Numbered from the stretch's first letter, positions 45,115 to 56,062 are shown. The stretch is DNA of 64,000 bases from Piezodorus guildinii (GCA_023052935.1 CM041294.1:152540899-152604898), one strand, 5' to 3'. Numbers and translations: made by a program. Notes: a model not told the origin generated them from the letters alone.

Positions 45115-45480
45115 GTGACAGAGAGCTTCGTATTGAGTATAGCGTGTAATAATAAAGGACCCAACATTGCAGCCGCACATAATCGGACATTGGATATAAG
45201 GAAGGTAGATATCCTATATAAAATTACAGGACCTCAACAAATCAGAACCAATGATTTTGGGCAAAGCTATACAAATTATCGTTTCAAAGATGCTTTGGTA
45301 CACTTCTTGGTTGATTATTGGGAAAACAAATATTTACTGTCAATAATACAAAACCGAAAAAATTATATTCAATGTCTGATTACGTGCGGCTGCAATGTTG
45401 GGTCCTTTATTATTACACGCTATACTAAACTCAGAGCTCTTTGTCATGTATTCCCACTCGCGTTAAAATTTAATCTTTAA
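45115..45480 (+). CDS. Open frame across foldback F4, loop resembles a captured protein segment
   Basis: This 121-residue frame starts in the left arm, crosses the loop and ends in the right arm. The loop part reads KVDILYKITGPQQIRTNDFG, then YRFKDALVHFLVDYWENKYL and NYIQCLITCG. The pattern (GP...R... then FK.AL..FLV..W, then an I..G..C) resembles a region found in large uncharacterised, often transposon-linked, animal proteins. I recall that pattern only in general terms and name no family. Arm-derived ends (SIACNNKGPNIAAA; GSFIITRYTK) are translations of complementary DNA and so are unlikely to be original protein. Expression is unproven. Confidence 0.4.
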   Translation: MTESFVLSIACNNKGPNIAAAHNRTLDIRKVDILYKITGPQQIRTNDFGQSYTNYRFKDALVHFLVDYWENKYLLSIIQNRKNYIQCLITCGCNVGSFIITRYTKLRALCHVFPLALKFNL

Positions 45481-45744
45481 ATTTCGGCAACCCAGATTAG
45501 GACCAAGTTTTTTGCAGGCAACCCTATATCAATGTGTTTGCAATAAAACAACGCATATATTAGTATATATTTTTTCCTATTATCAAGCCGGCGCTACATT
45601 TAATTAAAAATATATTTTTTTTAAATAATTAAAAATAGTCTATCCAGAATTTTTTTAGGCAACCCATTCTTAAAATATTTCCTAATATACTAATTTTTTT
45701 ATAGAATATGTTTCATTCTATTATTAGCTCGGTGCAGATCGTTT

Positions 45745-45930
45745 CAAGTTCGGATCTTCTACTAACTGTTATCGATAACGTTCAATGAAATTGATCCTTA
45801 TCGGATAGGTATACACAGACTACTGCGCATGCCCCAGTCTAAGGCATGTGACGTCAGCATGTCGGTAACGAGGCACCGTCACCCGAAATCAAATGTTTTT
45901 TCCGCAGCCAAAAATCGCATAAATAAGTTG
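45745..45930 (+). repeat. GC-richer repeat H, copy 2
   Basis: GTTATCGATAACGTTCAATGAAATTGATCC, GGTATACACAGAC, GCGCATGCCCCAGTCTA and GTGACGTCAGC match, in order, the complement of 14872-15056. The TGACGTCA octamer and GCGCATGC are GC-rich palindromes of the kind found in promoters. No function can be assigned. Confidence 0.5.
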
Positions 45931-47582
45931 TCACCTTGTTACGTGGAAACAAAAAAAAAAAAATTATCAGTTGAGTTAAGAAGTTTAAAAACTAAGGTTA
46001 CTTTTGATAGCTCGATGAGGGTTATTTGGAAAAAATATATTAAACAAATAAATAAATGTATGTTAAATGTAAATAGGTAATTAAAATGTTCATGTTTTCT
46101 TTAAGCTTAGATTAAGTATTACTGAAGCAAATACTTATTATATACTCCGGTGAGGGATAAGGGGAGTCTAGAAGCGAGATGAAGGCTGTGAGCTACCGGA
46201 GAGGCTGTGTAAAAAAAGGGAGATTGTGGCATTTTTACATAAGCTATTACCGAGGGGTTTAGATTAGACTGAGATAAGTAGTGTGACCAGGGACAAGTCC
46301 AGACGGACGAACTCGGCCGGCCAAGGAAGGAAGCCAAGGTTTGGTTCTCGAGGAGAAATTGGAAACTGAAACGGCATTCCTCCTAACCCCAAACCTAACC
46401 CTAATCCCGAACCTAGGTGAATATCATTTTGTAAATAACTTTTGGTTTGTGTTTGGTGACTGATAAACGAAAGTAGTAGTTTCAGAAAATAGAAAAAAAA
46501 AAGTTAGTATAAGTTGTAAATATGTTTTGTTGTTGAATAATTTGTTTCTTTTTCTTTCTTTTCCTTTTTTTTTTTTATTAGAAATAAAATTATGTTTTGT
46601 AGTTTTTGTATAACCAATTTAACCATGTATTCTTTTTTTAAATTTAAAAATTGGGTCTTGTATATTTACTTATTAATATTAACCTTAAAAAGTTAATACT
46701 GTACAACCCTCATCAAGTCTAATACTGTGTAAAGGTATGGGTGACGTCATATGAGTCCATATCTCATGAAATAGATAGATGATTTCAGTATCTGAGGTAC
46801 GAGTTTGTATCTCCACCTGTTATCAATAACTTTTTTTTTTGGTTTGTAAATTTAATATTAATTTTCATTAAAGATATTATTAATTTAAAGGGTTTTGCTA
46901 TTTACCTTATATATATTTTTTTTAACAAATAGCGTGGCGCTCGAGATAAATTTATTGTGGAACCCGCCCGTCTCCACTGAGAATCTGGGGCATAGTAACG
47001 GTTAGGGAATTCTTTTTTTTTAATTTAAACTAATTCTTTTTGCAAATTTTAACCGTAACAACCTCAAAAATTTTCAAATATGATCGAAGACATGATACGT
47101 TTGTTGCTGCAATCGAACTATTTACCCCCCGAGACGACAAACAGAAGCAGCTTCGCCCACGCTAGGAAGTCTGTGAGGAGATAAGATGAAGAGATCTCGA
47201 CAGTATCGCTCGCTTCTCGAGAGTCTTTGATCTCGCCCCTCCAGTGACTTCCACTTATCTCTTCTTTGTGAGCCTGCAAACAATTCTCGGTAGTCGGGCC
47301 ATTGTACCTGTCTATATCTCTTATCTACTTATCATATGTTCAGCGCTCCTACCTCAAACGGCTATATTTTTCTATAACTGAAAATAAGGTTTTTACTGCC
47401 ACTTACTTATATATGCTAGATGTGGCTTTGTCGAAAAATCAACAATATCCTTCTTCCCTAAATAGACGCTGATTCAACCAATAATTTGTTTAGAGGGAAA
47501 ATAATTAACGAATAGCTTCGGAATTATTATTACACACGTTTAATTCAATTTCTAATGTCATCATTAGAATAGTAACAGAATC
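45931..47582. other. Long non-repetitive spacer, possible LTR-like boundary
   Basis: No convincing gene. 46380-46415 is CCTAACC-like. 47100-47300 is GC-richer and appears single-copy within the window. 46933-46947 (TGGCGCTCGAG after an ...ACA) could suggest an LTR and primer-binding site, but no matching second LTR or gag/pol is present. Confidence 0.35.
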
Positions 47583-48140
47583 ATTTTTTTTTAATATTTA
47601 TTTATAGTAATTTACAACTGTACTAAAGAACACAATAAGTAAATATAAGGAATGAAAAAAAAAGTCATGAAAATGTCTTGAGAAAGAACTACCCAGTGGT
47701 AGCACTTTACTATTTTAACTCAGTAGGTCCCGAGGCCACCTTCTTTTCAGTCGCTTTGGAGGGCTATCAGGGATATCTAAGGAAGATAAATTACGGACAA
47801 GTGCATTTGTATGGGCAGGGAGTTTAGAATGAAAAGAGGAGTATCTATCACGGGCTATGTCTGCAACAAATGGGATGTTAAGGTCATTATGAATGAGTTG
47901 ATTTGTAACAAAATAAGAAGCATTCAGGATTTTGGATTGTAAGGACTGGATGCGGGAGGAATTAGATGGTTTCGTAGAGCCCCAAAGCTCGATTCCATAC
48001 GTCCAAATAGGTCTGATAATAGTGATGTAAATGAGTCTTTTGTAATATACTGGAAGTTTTGAACGTTTGTCTAGTAAGTGTTGTAGTAATCGATATCTTC
48101 GAACTGTCTCTTGTTGTTTCAGTCTTGTGTGAGGATCAGA
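47583..48140 (-). mobile_element. Family B Jockey LINE fragment
   Basis: Left: T run and TTACAACTGTACTAAAGAACA. In complement it encodes TRLKQQETVRRYRLLQHLLDK, ITIIRPIWTYGIELWGSTKP, QSLQSKILNASYFVTNQLIH and the end SPPKRLKRRWPRDLLS. It lacks the LREI residues present at 28.8 kb. It is a close relative of the 20.5 and 28.4 kb copies. Confidence 0.88.
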
Positions 48141-48144
48141 ATGA

Positions 48145-48384
48145 ATTTAAACTAAAATATATTGTGCCGACAACACACGACATTAAATTACCTAAATTGT
48201 TAAAATAAAATTCATATTAAATAAAATTTAAAACCAAGACACACGACCTTTTTGCGGGACTTAGTCATTTGGACTCAGGAGACCATAAAACCTGTATTTC
48301 CGGTGAAAACTGGAATTCGAAAAGTTTCGCAACCGCAATAGTTTACCTTACTATATATTTTATACATAGGTAAGTGAAAGTAAT
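48145..48384 (+). repeat. Family R element, internally deleted
   Basis: A worn left end (GTGCCGACAACACACGACATT) is joined to the right half (GACCTTTTTGCGGGACTTAG, CGGTGAAAACTGGAATTCG) ending TACATAGGTAAGTGAAAGTAA. Confidence 0.75.
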
Positions 48385-48534
48385 TATTATACATTAAAAT
48401 ATCTTAGGTATATCTCCTTCTCATTCATTAACGTCTACAGCATTTTATGTTAAATAATATTTTTTTAAACTTACCAAAAATTTAACATAAATATGTATTA
48501 TTATACTATAATATCTAATTATTAAATACTATCG

Positions 48535-48935
48535 GATTATTTCAACCAGAATGAAACCTACGTGATAGCAAAGTCTATCAAATTTTACTTCCACATACTG
48601 AGCTTAATCAAAATTATTATAGCTGTTGCTAAGAGAGTGGTAAAAAGGCGCAAAATGGTGGCTTTCGATTCACAAATTTGCTATAATATCACAGGCATAT
48701 ACGTTTCTAAAAATAAAAAAAAAATCTTATGCAACCAATGGTTTTTGTGCTAGACTTGCAACATACATTGGCCGAAAGACACATATCTTTTTGCTAGACT
48801 TGATCATTTGATCTTAGGGCTTCCTAAAACGTTTATTTCCGATTTATCGAATTTCATGTAAAAAATTTCATGATTTCACGAAAATTTCGGAATACTTTTC
48901 CTCATTGTATATTTCATTTATAGGTAAGTGAAAGT
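48535..48935 (+). repeat. Family R element, 5' truncated
   Basis: Starts GATTATTTCAACCAGAATG, passes GTGGTAAAAAGGCGCAAAATGG and ends CATTTATAGGTAAGTGAAAGTAA. Confidence 0.75.
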
Positions 48936-49330
48936 AATATAAGGTAAAAACTGAAATAAGATGTTGGGATAAATAGTGTTTTTAGATCCAACTACGTAAT
49001 TAATTTAAGAAGTTATATGCATATAAACAGTGTTTGGAATATCTAGTTATATTTTTAAAATACATTTTGTGCAGCAGATATTTTAGTGTTAGCTGTATAA
49101 TAATGAAAGCCACAAAAAAGGGGCTGCTTGTTCATAAATTCGTTTGGTATAATATTCAACCAAAAGAAATATCCAGTAAGTAGATTTTAATGTGGTGAGA
49201 TAATAATTTTTGGTTTGCGAATTGGCCATAATTTCCTCTTTGCTATTATTTTACCTTCTAAAAAAATATATGAAATTATGTTCCTCCACATACTCTTATT
49301 GGTTTGGATATTAAACAGAATGTATATATG

Positions 49331-49406
<76 letters not shown>

Positions 49407-50004
49407 GAATAAAGTTTATTAATGACCTGTTACATTTAGGACCAACTGGTTCTCTCTTACAAAGAACAGGAATTGTATATACATTTATAATTAACCTTAA
49501 GTCAGGTCTTTTACGTCGGTAATCATTATACATATATTTCTGATATTAATTCTATTATGTTTACAACATCATCAGAATAAAATAAAACATTAAACTCGAG
49601 ATTAAAATAAAAATAAATAAACTTAAAAGGGAGTTTCAACTCTCCATTATTCTTTGCCCACAAACGTATCTAATACTCTTATATACACTATATACATTAC
49701 AGATTTGAAGCACACAAAATTTAAATAAATTATTTACAAATATTAGTATATCCTTTAGCATAATAATATGATGTTTTTAAAATTAAAATAATTCCTCTTT
49801 TATTATTTCTCCTGTATTTTTTAAAATTGTTTAAAATGAGTAATTTAAACTGATATATTTATTATTTTATTTTATGTATTTCAGTTTTTACTATTTTTCA
49901 GTAAATATTGTATGAATGTGACATAGAATCATTATTACTATTCATATTGAGACAAAGAGTAATATTTCAGAACAAAAATTGATCACCTCCATAAAAAAAA
50001 AAAA
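48936..50004. other. AT-rich spacer with (TA)n at 49338-49402
   Basis: After the TA array, 49405-49700 has AATAGAATAAAGTTTATTAATGACC, which resembles the end of a minus-strand family A LINE, but no coding part follows. No gene. Confidence 0.4.
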
Positions 50005-50150
50005 AAAATCTGGTGCGGGCAACACACGACTTTCACTTACCTCCGCTTTATAAATCGATTAAATAATTTTATAATACAGTGAGAGATAAAAATGAGCTAA
50101 ACCATTAATTATTAAGTTAAATTAAATTTCTATAAAGACATGTTTTTAAT
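50005..50150 (+). repeat. Family R left-end fragment
   Basis: Clean left end: TCTGGTGCGGGCAACACACG followed by ACTTTCACTTACCTCCG. It is cut off after about 145 bases, just before another left end. Confidence 0.85.
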
Positions 50151-50156
50151 AAAAAA

Positions 50157-50575
50157 AATCTGGTGCGGGCAACACACGACTTTCACTTACCTCGATTTTT
50201 AAAATCAATGAAAGAATTTTCAAATACAGTCAGCGTTAACAAGATAATCTAGTTATTATTATTGAATCTACAAAATTAAAGGTACTTTAGGGAAAGAAAA
50301 TTTAAAATATCGGTATTTAAGCCCTGTCAGATCCATTTTTATCCAAATAAAACCTACATGATATTAAAGCCCATTCAATTTTACATCGATATAGCGAGGT
50401 TAATCAAAATCGTCGGAACCGTTTTCGAGAAAACCGAAAAAAGGTGCAAAATGCATGGTATAAAGTACCTCTTCTGGTAAGCTCATTTTGATGAAAAAAG
50501 CTTTGTCACGTGTCGGGGTATAGTTGTCTTAAATATGAAATTTCAGTTTCATAGGACTTACCGTTTCCCGCCGGG

Positions 50576-50637
<62 letters not shown>

Positions 50638-50742
50638 TTTTGTGGGACTTGGTTATTTGGACTCAGGGGACCCTAAAACGTGTATTTCCGTTGAAAACTG
50701 GAATTCGAAAATTTTCACGAGTTAGTTTCCCCCCGCGAGTTA

Positions 50743-50778
<36 letters not shown>

Positions 50779-50934
50779 AGACACACACACACACACAGAC
50801 CTTTTTGCGGGACTTGGTTATTTGGACTCAGGGGACCCTAAAACGTGTATTTCCTGAATTAACGTGAAAACTGGAATTCGAAAATTTTCCCGATCGCAAT
50901 ACTTCCCCTTACTATATATAGTAAGTGAAAGTAA
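50157..50934 (+). repeat. Family R element, complete ends
   Basis: From TCTGGTGCGGGCAACACACG to CTATATATAGTAAGTGAAAGTAA. The R right half is partly duplicated, so two (CA)n arrays (50581-50634 and 50743-50800) and two copies of GACTTGGTTATTTGGACTC plus CCTAAAACGTGTATTTCC are present. A 110-codon frame over the CA arrays is an artefact of that repeat. Confidence 0.88.
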
Positions 50935-51594
50935 AAATCCATCGTATTATTATCTAAAATAATCAGTTACTTATATCGGCTTTAACTCATAAATATTTTT
51001 TAACTTTTGTATAAGATAATATTTTTTCTAAAATCTTTAGCTCAGAAACACAGCAACACGGACCAATAAAATCATCATTAATAATCTTTATGTTTCCAAC
51101 AGTATATTATATATGTATATTACTGTTCTTAGGTTAGAAAACAAAAATTGCATTAAAAAAATATTTTTTCATTAGTTCAACTTATATATATACCTGTTTT
51201 TCATCAGAAGTAAATGAATTACATGTTTTTTTGTTTTGTTTTTTATGGAATATACAAAATTAAAGGTAGTTTAGAGGAAGAACATATAAAATATCGGCAT
51301 TTAAGCCATGTCGTACTATTTAAATGAGAATGAAACCTACATGATCTTAAAGCCCATTAAATTTTACATTGTTTAAGTTTAATCAAAATCGTTAGAGCTG
51401 TTTTTGATGAAATCGTGAAAAGGTGCAGAATGCATGATATAAAGTGGCTCTTCTAGTTGATTGATTTTCATGAAAAAGTTGCTGTAATGTCTCGGGGGCT
51501 TAGTCACCACACACCTGGTCAATTGGACTCAAGGAATCATAAAACGTGTATTTCCGTTAAAAACTCAAATTAAAATTTTTTTTCGCTTACTATA

Positions 51595-52509
51595 TGTCTC
51601 ATGAAATGACCGTTTTCAAGGTAAAGGATTTTTATTAATAATACGATACGAGAACAAGATAATTTTATTCGAAGTATTTACCTTTTTTTCTACACATTTT
51701 TCCCAACGTGACACCACCTTTTTTATCCCAGAACTGAAAAACTCTGTGCTTTGAAGTGAAACCAAATCAGAAAACGCACTTTTTATTTGATCATCATTTT
51801 CATTAAGTTTTCCTTTGACGAAGTTGTCTAAATACCTGAACAGGTGGTAATCTGTTGGAGATAAGTCGGGAGAATATGGTGGGTGCGGAAGAACTTCATA
51901 GTCCAGTTCTTTCAATTTTTGCACGGTATGTTTTGAAACATGAGGTCTTGCTGTCGCTCAGTGAGATCATGAGATACCCTTGTGCCGAGCTTTTTTAGTT
52001 TCCCAATACACTTTAAATGTCTGGAAACGGTAGATGTACTTGCATTTAGTTGTGCTGAGAGTTTTTTAACTGTTTTGTAGGGGTTTCCTTCTACTGTATG
52101 TTTGAGGACATCGTTGTCTATTACAGACGGAGGTCTTCCTCGGGGAAAGTTTTCCAAGTCGGTATCCCCAGCTGAAAACTTAGCAAACCAACAGCAAATG
52201 GTCCGTTCATCAACACTCCGTTCTCCAAACGCCTTGCAAATATCTCTAGCGGCCTCAGCATCTGATTGGCCGAGTTTAAACTCGTACAAAAATATTCCTT
52301 GAAAATCGCGTGTTTCTATGTTCATATTTGGAGGTATACTAAAAAGTGAGTAATTGATTGGGAAGCTAATGTTTATAATACAAAGGTAGAGGATTAGTAA
52401 CTGTTTACTTTAAATATGTAAAAATTCGGAAGAAAACAACAGAGACCTGCAAAATCCTTTATGTATTTCAGAAACTATAAAAACGGATATTTCATGTGAA
52501 ACAACCCAA
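51595..52509 (-). mobile_element. Mariner M1 copy D, best-preserved copy
   Basis: The right terminal repeat is the complement of ACGGATATTTCATGTGAAAC + AACCCAA, with TA at 52510-52511. The left repeat keeps its inner part (TCTCATGAAATGACCGTTTT) but has lost about ten outer bases. At 915 bases it is some 370-400 short of an ordinary mariner, because of the shared internal deletion. Confidence 0.92.
51616..52325 (-). pseudogene. Deleted mariner transposase of M1-D
   Basis: 52325-51912 encodes the DNA-binding half: METRDFQGIF-type start (here MNIETRDFQGIF), FKLGQSDAEAARDICKAFGE, RTICCWFAKFSAGDTDLENF, the GRPPS hook, then KKLSAQLNASTSTVSRHLKC and VSHDLTERQQD. 51924-51616 encodes LKELDYEVLPHPPYSPDLSP, TDYHLFRYLDNFVKGK and SRWEKCVEK. 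The third catalytic aspartate (YSPDL) is present. The block with GDE and HDNARPH, carrying the first two aspartates, is missing and the join is out of frame. It can bind DNA at most. Confidence 0.9.
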
Positions 52510-52539
52510 TATTTTATATATAGATAATAGAAAGTAAGA

Positions 52540-52939
52540 AAAACAAAATTCTAAGGAATTTATATAACGGTTTTTTTACGGTGATTGTATTTATCCACCC
52601 TATCTTAAACTCTTTTTATTGCATAAATTAGCATTAGATTGACGAGCTCTTTCAATACCCTGAGTGGGTTGTTCCAGACGTTTCCCTTTCTCTGCTGATT
52701 AACCCGAGGAAGAGTAAGCTGGTGGTGAAGTACAGAGACTTTGCATCCTTAATTAGACGAAGCAGCTGCCTCATCATTCACTTCCTCTGTTCCTTCCCCT
52801 GCTATTTCCCGAGGGAGGCTCCTGCGTTCTAGCATTCTCTAGTCTGGCTACTACAATCTCATCTAGGTCTAGTGCATGTGGCTCCTGGAACTATCTAACC
52901 ATACATGTCATAATATATCCATTTTATTGTAGTAATATT
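52540..52939. other. Spacer, GC-richer at 52660-52890
   Basis: No coding frame of note. This patch is not repeated elsewhere in the window as far as I can see. Confidence 0.4.
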
Positions 52940-53158
52940 TTGGATTGTTTCACATGAAATGTCCGTTTATATAGTTTCTGAAATACATAAAGGATTTTGC
53001 AGGTCTCTGTTGTTTTCTTCCGAATGTTTACATATTTAAATTAAACAGTTACTAATCCACTACTTTTGCATTATAAACATTAGCTTCCCAATCAACTATG
53101 CACTTTTAAGTATAAATCCAAATATGGGACTTGGAAAACATGCCCCGAAGAAGACCCC
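52940..53158 (+). mobile_element. Mariner M1 copy E, left-end fragment
   Basis: TTGGATTGTTTCACATGAAA and the next 180 bases match M1. Then the sequence jumps to GGACTTGGAAAACATGCCCCG (DLENMPRRRP) and stops at a SINE. Confidence 0.85.
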
Positions 53159-53159
53159 C

Positions 53160-53280
53160 CCATAGTAGTCCCCATTTAATTATATTCTTATAAAAGTCCC
53201 GCTGGGACTGGGACTCGAACTCACAACTCTGGTGTGGAAGACCAGCGCGCTAGCCACTCAGCCACCGGTTCCCCTATTTA
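53160..53280 (-). mobile_element. SINE S2 tRNA-like head
   Basis: In complement: GGTGGCTGAGTGGCTAGCGC as A box, a CTGGT-CTTCCAC-ACCAG anticodon-like hairpin (TCC), and GAGTTCGAGTCCC as B box. It continues into CAGCGGGACTTTTATAAGAA, which is not tRNA. The tRNA resemblance is strong, but its linkage to the same tail at 56.6 kb marks it as a SINE, not a gene. Confidence 0.8.
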
Positions 53281-53349
53281 ATCTTATTACAATTCATAAA
53301 AAGTGACTAACGAATTTGATTCCCAACTTTTTTGGGTTGCTAAATAATT

Positions 53350-53731
53350 AGGACGTGATTTCCAAAAGGTACTAAAGAACATTTTTTACAAAATTGATTT
53401 TTTTACATATTTGTATTCTCATCATTTAGTTTTATAAAAATCTTTTATTTGATTATATCTAATGTACACCTAAGTCCTTTATAAAGGCAATTTAGAAATA
53501 TAATTATTTTCTAAAGGAACTAATTACACATTTAATTTCGTTCTAAATTATACCAAAACATCTCATTTCATAACTTGTATATGATGTTATTAATATACTA
53601 AAAAAACAATTCGGGGTTTTAATGCGAAAAGAATCAAATCAGCTAATTTAATAATATAATAATTAGTGATTTTTGCGTCTCCTGTAATATTTCCTAGAAT
53701 TTATATAGTACCTTTTGGAAATCAACGCCTC
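53350..53731. mobile_element. MITE copy 2, with empty site preserved at 56.9 kb
   Basis: Ends AGGACGTGATTTCCAAAAGG and the complement of CTTTTGGAAATCAACGCCTC. AATT at 53346-53349 and 53732-53735 flank it. The duplicated neighbourhood at 56901-56912 reads GCTAAGTAATTGAAG with one AATT and no insert. Confidence 0.9.
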
Positions 53732-53784
53732 AATTGAAGAAACCTTGCACAGGATAATTGTACACAGTACTTAATCAAATATGT

Positions 53785-54220
53785 AATATGTGTTGCTCGC
53801 CGTTTTCGGTTACTTCAACACTTACTGGACAAACGGTCATAGCTTCATCATAACTCCAAAAGGCTCATCTACATGACTATTATAAGACTAATCTGGACTT
53901 ACGGAGTAGAGCTATGGGGGCCTACTAAACCATCGAATTCCTCTCGTATCCAATCCTTACAATCCAATATTCTTCGTAAAATCTTCAATACTGCATATTT
54001 TGTCACTAATAAACTTATCCATAAAGACCTTAATGTTCCACATGTTACTGATTTAGCTCGAACTACGTATCATTCATTCCATGAAAAACTCCAATCTTTA
54101 TTCTTTATTCCTCTCCAATGCCTGATAATCCTTCGAGGCGTCTGACAAGAAGATGGCCCCGAGACCTTCTAGTGTAGGATATTTTTAGAGTGCTGCCAAT
54201 GGGTAGTGTCTCTACATGTC
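53785..54220 (+). mobile_element. Family B Jockey LINE fragment
   Basis: The 90-residue frame at 53873-54145 has TIIRLIWTYGVELWGPTKPS, QSNILRKIFNTAYFVTNKLI and HKDLNVPHVTDLARTTYHSF, then breaks before PRDLLV. A UTR with GAGTGCTGCCAATGGGTAG follows. It is nearly identical to 56.95-57.44 kb. Confidence 0.88.
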
Positions 54221-54287
54221 AGTTTACTCACTCTTAAGTGACACGTTTAAGTCACATAGATAATTTCCAACAAATCGGAACAGAAGC

Positions 54288-54465
54288 TAATTGCAAGCTT
54301 TCTTCTTGTGATTTATGGTCCGGAGTGCGATGATTGTCATTGTAGAATCCGTGACAATGAAGAACTTTTTGAAATGTATGGGAAAGTGGATTTGGTTTTC
54401 ACGGTGAGATGAAATCAGATTCGATCGATGGGGCATGTAGTACGTATGCTCAGGGAATGACTTTG
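54288..54465 (+). pseudogene. LINE C-terminal fragment (GHVVRM type)
   Basis: Reads LVIYGPECDDCHCRIRDNEE, LFEMYGKVDLVFTVR, stop, NQIRSMGHVVRMLRE. It matches the same C-terminal module as the fragment in the Helitron at 26.35 kb, from slightly further upstream. An in-frame TGA and the loss of everything else make it dead. Confidence 0.65.
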
Positions 54466-55639
54466 TACTCTTGTAAAAAATGTTTGTACTGTTCTATGTC
54501 TGCACAAGTGCTTATTATATATAGTAAATATTTTGTTAGGAATCAACTGACAACGCTTTGAGCTTAAAAAAAGATTAAGATTTTGAAAAAACTGACATTT
54601 CATGTGTTACAAAACAGTATTTTAAGGGCTAAATGTTAATTTTCATTTTAGTTTATGTGTATTGTTAATTAATATAAAAACCAAAACAATTTAGAGGTGT
54701 CAATGGCTCTTTGTAGTATAATTTTCCCTCCGGATTTTACATTAAATCTTCTTACATGCTTTGAGTAAAGTAATAATGAAGATGACATGTGTTAAGCCTG
54801 ACATCGGCAAGTTAATAATAAGTATATGAAATTCGTAATTAATCTATACAAGGGTCCTGAAAAGGGTGAAAGGGTTCGGAGGAGCAGAAACTTATTCCGC
54901 TGGCCCTTTGATCTTTCCCCCCTCACCGCCCCCCGCCCTGGAGATGTCCGTTAATTTGGCTTTAATAACTTCTAAAGCCCTCATTTTAAGTCCTCCAATT
55001 ATTTCCTGTTTGCAAATATTTTCGCTTTATTACTTTATCCACCTTTCCTTCAAAAGACAACATAAAATTAAGTCTCTTACCATCCTCTTATTATATTCAG
55101 ATAATATGAAAAGTAGCATATTAGTGTGATATATCATCTTAACTCACACTGAAATAAGCTTCAAAAGCAAACTTATTTCATGTAACAGAGATTAGAATTG
55201 TCTCAGAAAATCAGAAGAAGATAAATCATCAAGATGTCTTAATATTTAATGTCCTTGCTGAGTAATTTTTATGCTAATAGAATAAATGGCTTCTTTTAGA
55301 AATAATACTTACGGTTTTCCTCATCACAGTAACCCTGCAACGGGTGCATTTATTTCTACGCGTACCATCTTGCGATACAACGCGTATTTTTATTACATAA
55401 TATAAATTATGTTACAGAACATTAAGTTACAGAATATATAACATTATATAATAATAACTGGTAAATAAAACTAATAAATATAAACTGATAAATTAATCAT
55501 TTTTTATAACGAATTAACAAAATAATACTAATTGACTAAACAAAGAAACCAGCAACAAATAATAAATAATTCATCTGTTATAACTACTTAACGAAATAAT
55601 ACAAACTAATTAACTAATTGACTAGTATTAGTAACAGTG
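54466..55639. other. Spacer, no gene seen
   Basis: A GC-richer patch at 54860-54960 has an 87-codon frame without recognisable features. The rest is AT-rich. Confidence 0.4.
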
Positions 55640-56003
55640 AAAGTAAATAAAATAAAAATTAATAACGAGTTATTGCCTGTTGCTAATTCTGCATAATCCA
55701 CCCGGTCCACAAATTCATCAAATTTAGAAAAATATTTTGTAAGAAGGTCACACTTCGAAGGCGGCCATTGGTCTCCGTTAAGTAGGACTGTTGAGATCAG
55801 TTTGTGTCTATGTTTGTCCAGTTTACTGCAATCGAATAAAAGATGGTCGTATGTCTGTTCGCTTTTACCTTCACACTTACAGATTTTGTCGTCTGTTAGT
55901 TTGAATCGAAATAAATAGCTTCTGGCTCCGCCATGTCCCGTCAGGAATTGTTTCAGTTTGTAGGATATTTTTTTAAGTTTAGTTCGATCGTCAACTTATT
56001 GCC
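55640..56003 (-). pseudogene. R1/I-like LINE C-terminal zinc-knuckle fragment
   Basis: The minus strand is open for over 100 codons without an ATG: KLKQFLTGHGGARSYLFRFK, LTDDKICKCEGKSEQTYDHL, LFDCSKLDKHRHKL. The LTGHG...YL.RF motif followed by C-x-C...H-x(4)-C (KCKCEG...YDHLLFDC) is the conserved C-terminus of R1/I-group non-LTR retrotransposon proteins. No reverse transcriptase or tail is next to it. It is the only sign of this LINE group in the window. Confidence 0.7.
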
Positions 56004-56062
56004 ATTGATTTTAACATATTTTATTATTTCTCGATAGATAAATAAATACCCAATAATTTTTT

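Larger units (their letters stand above)
44772..45700. repeat. Large foldback element F4 with coding loop
   Basis: Arms at 44772-45184 and 45378-45700 are long, highly similar complements (322 matching positions after removing an 91-base insertion from the left arm). They include TATTAGGAAATATKTTAARAATG, GGGTTGCCTAAAAAAAT, TTTATTGCAAACACATT, AAAACTTGGTCCTAATCTGGG and AATAATAAAGGACCCAACATTG. The 193-base loop is coding-like. No transposase is encoded, so it is non-autonomous. Confidence 0.85.
50940..52537 (+). repeat. Family R element split by mariner M1-D
   Basis: R blocks (ATAAGATAATATTTTTTCTAAAATC, AATTAAAGGTAGTTTAGAGG, CGTGTATTTCCGTTAAAAAC) run to CTTACTATA, where M1-D begins. After the mariner, TATTTTATATATAGATAATAGAAAGTAAG completes the R right end. 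Confidence 0.8.

Noticed and set aside
46381..46415. Interstitial telomeric repeat
   Set aside because: CCTAACC-like words occur but not as a regular array of TTAGG or TTAGGG units.
46728..46950. Solo LTR with primer-binding site
   Set aside because: An ACA followed by TGGCGCTCGAG is suggestive, but there is no second LTR, no duplication and no gag/pol nearby.
50535..50867. 110-codon gene
   Set aside because: The frame is carried by (CA)n arrays within a family R copy.
53180..53277. Functional tRNA-Gly(TCC) gene
   Set aside because: A and B boxes and an anticodon-like hairpin are present, but the acceptor stem does not close and the same head is fused to a SINE body at 56.6 kb.
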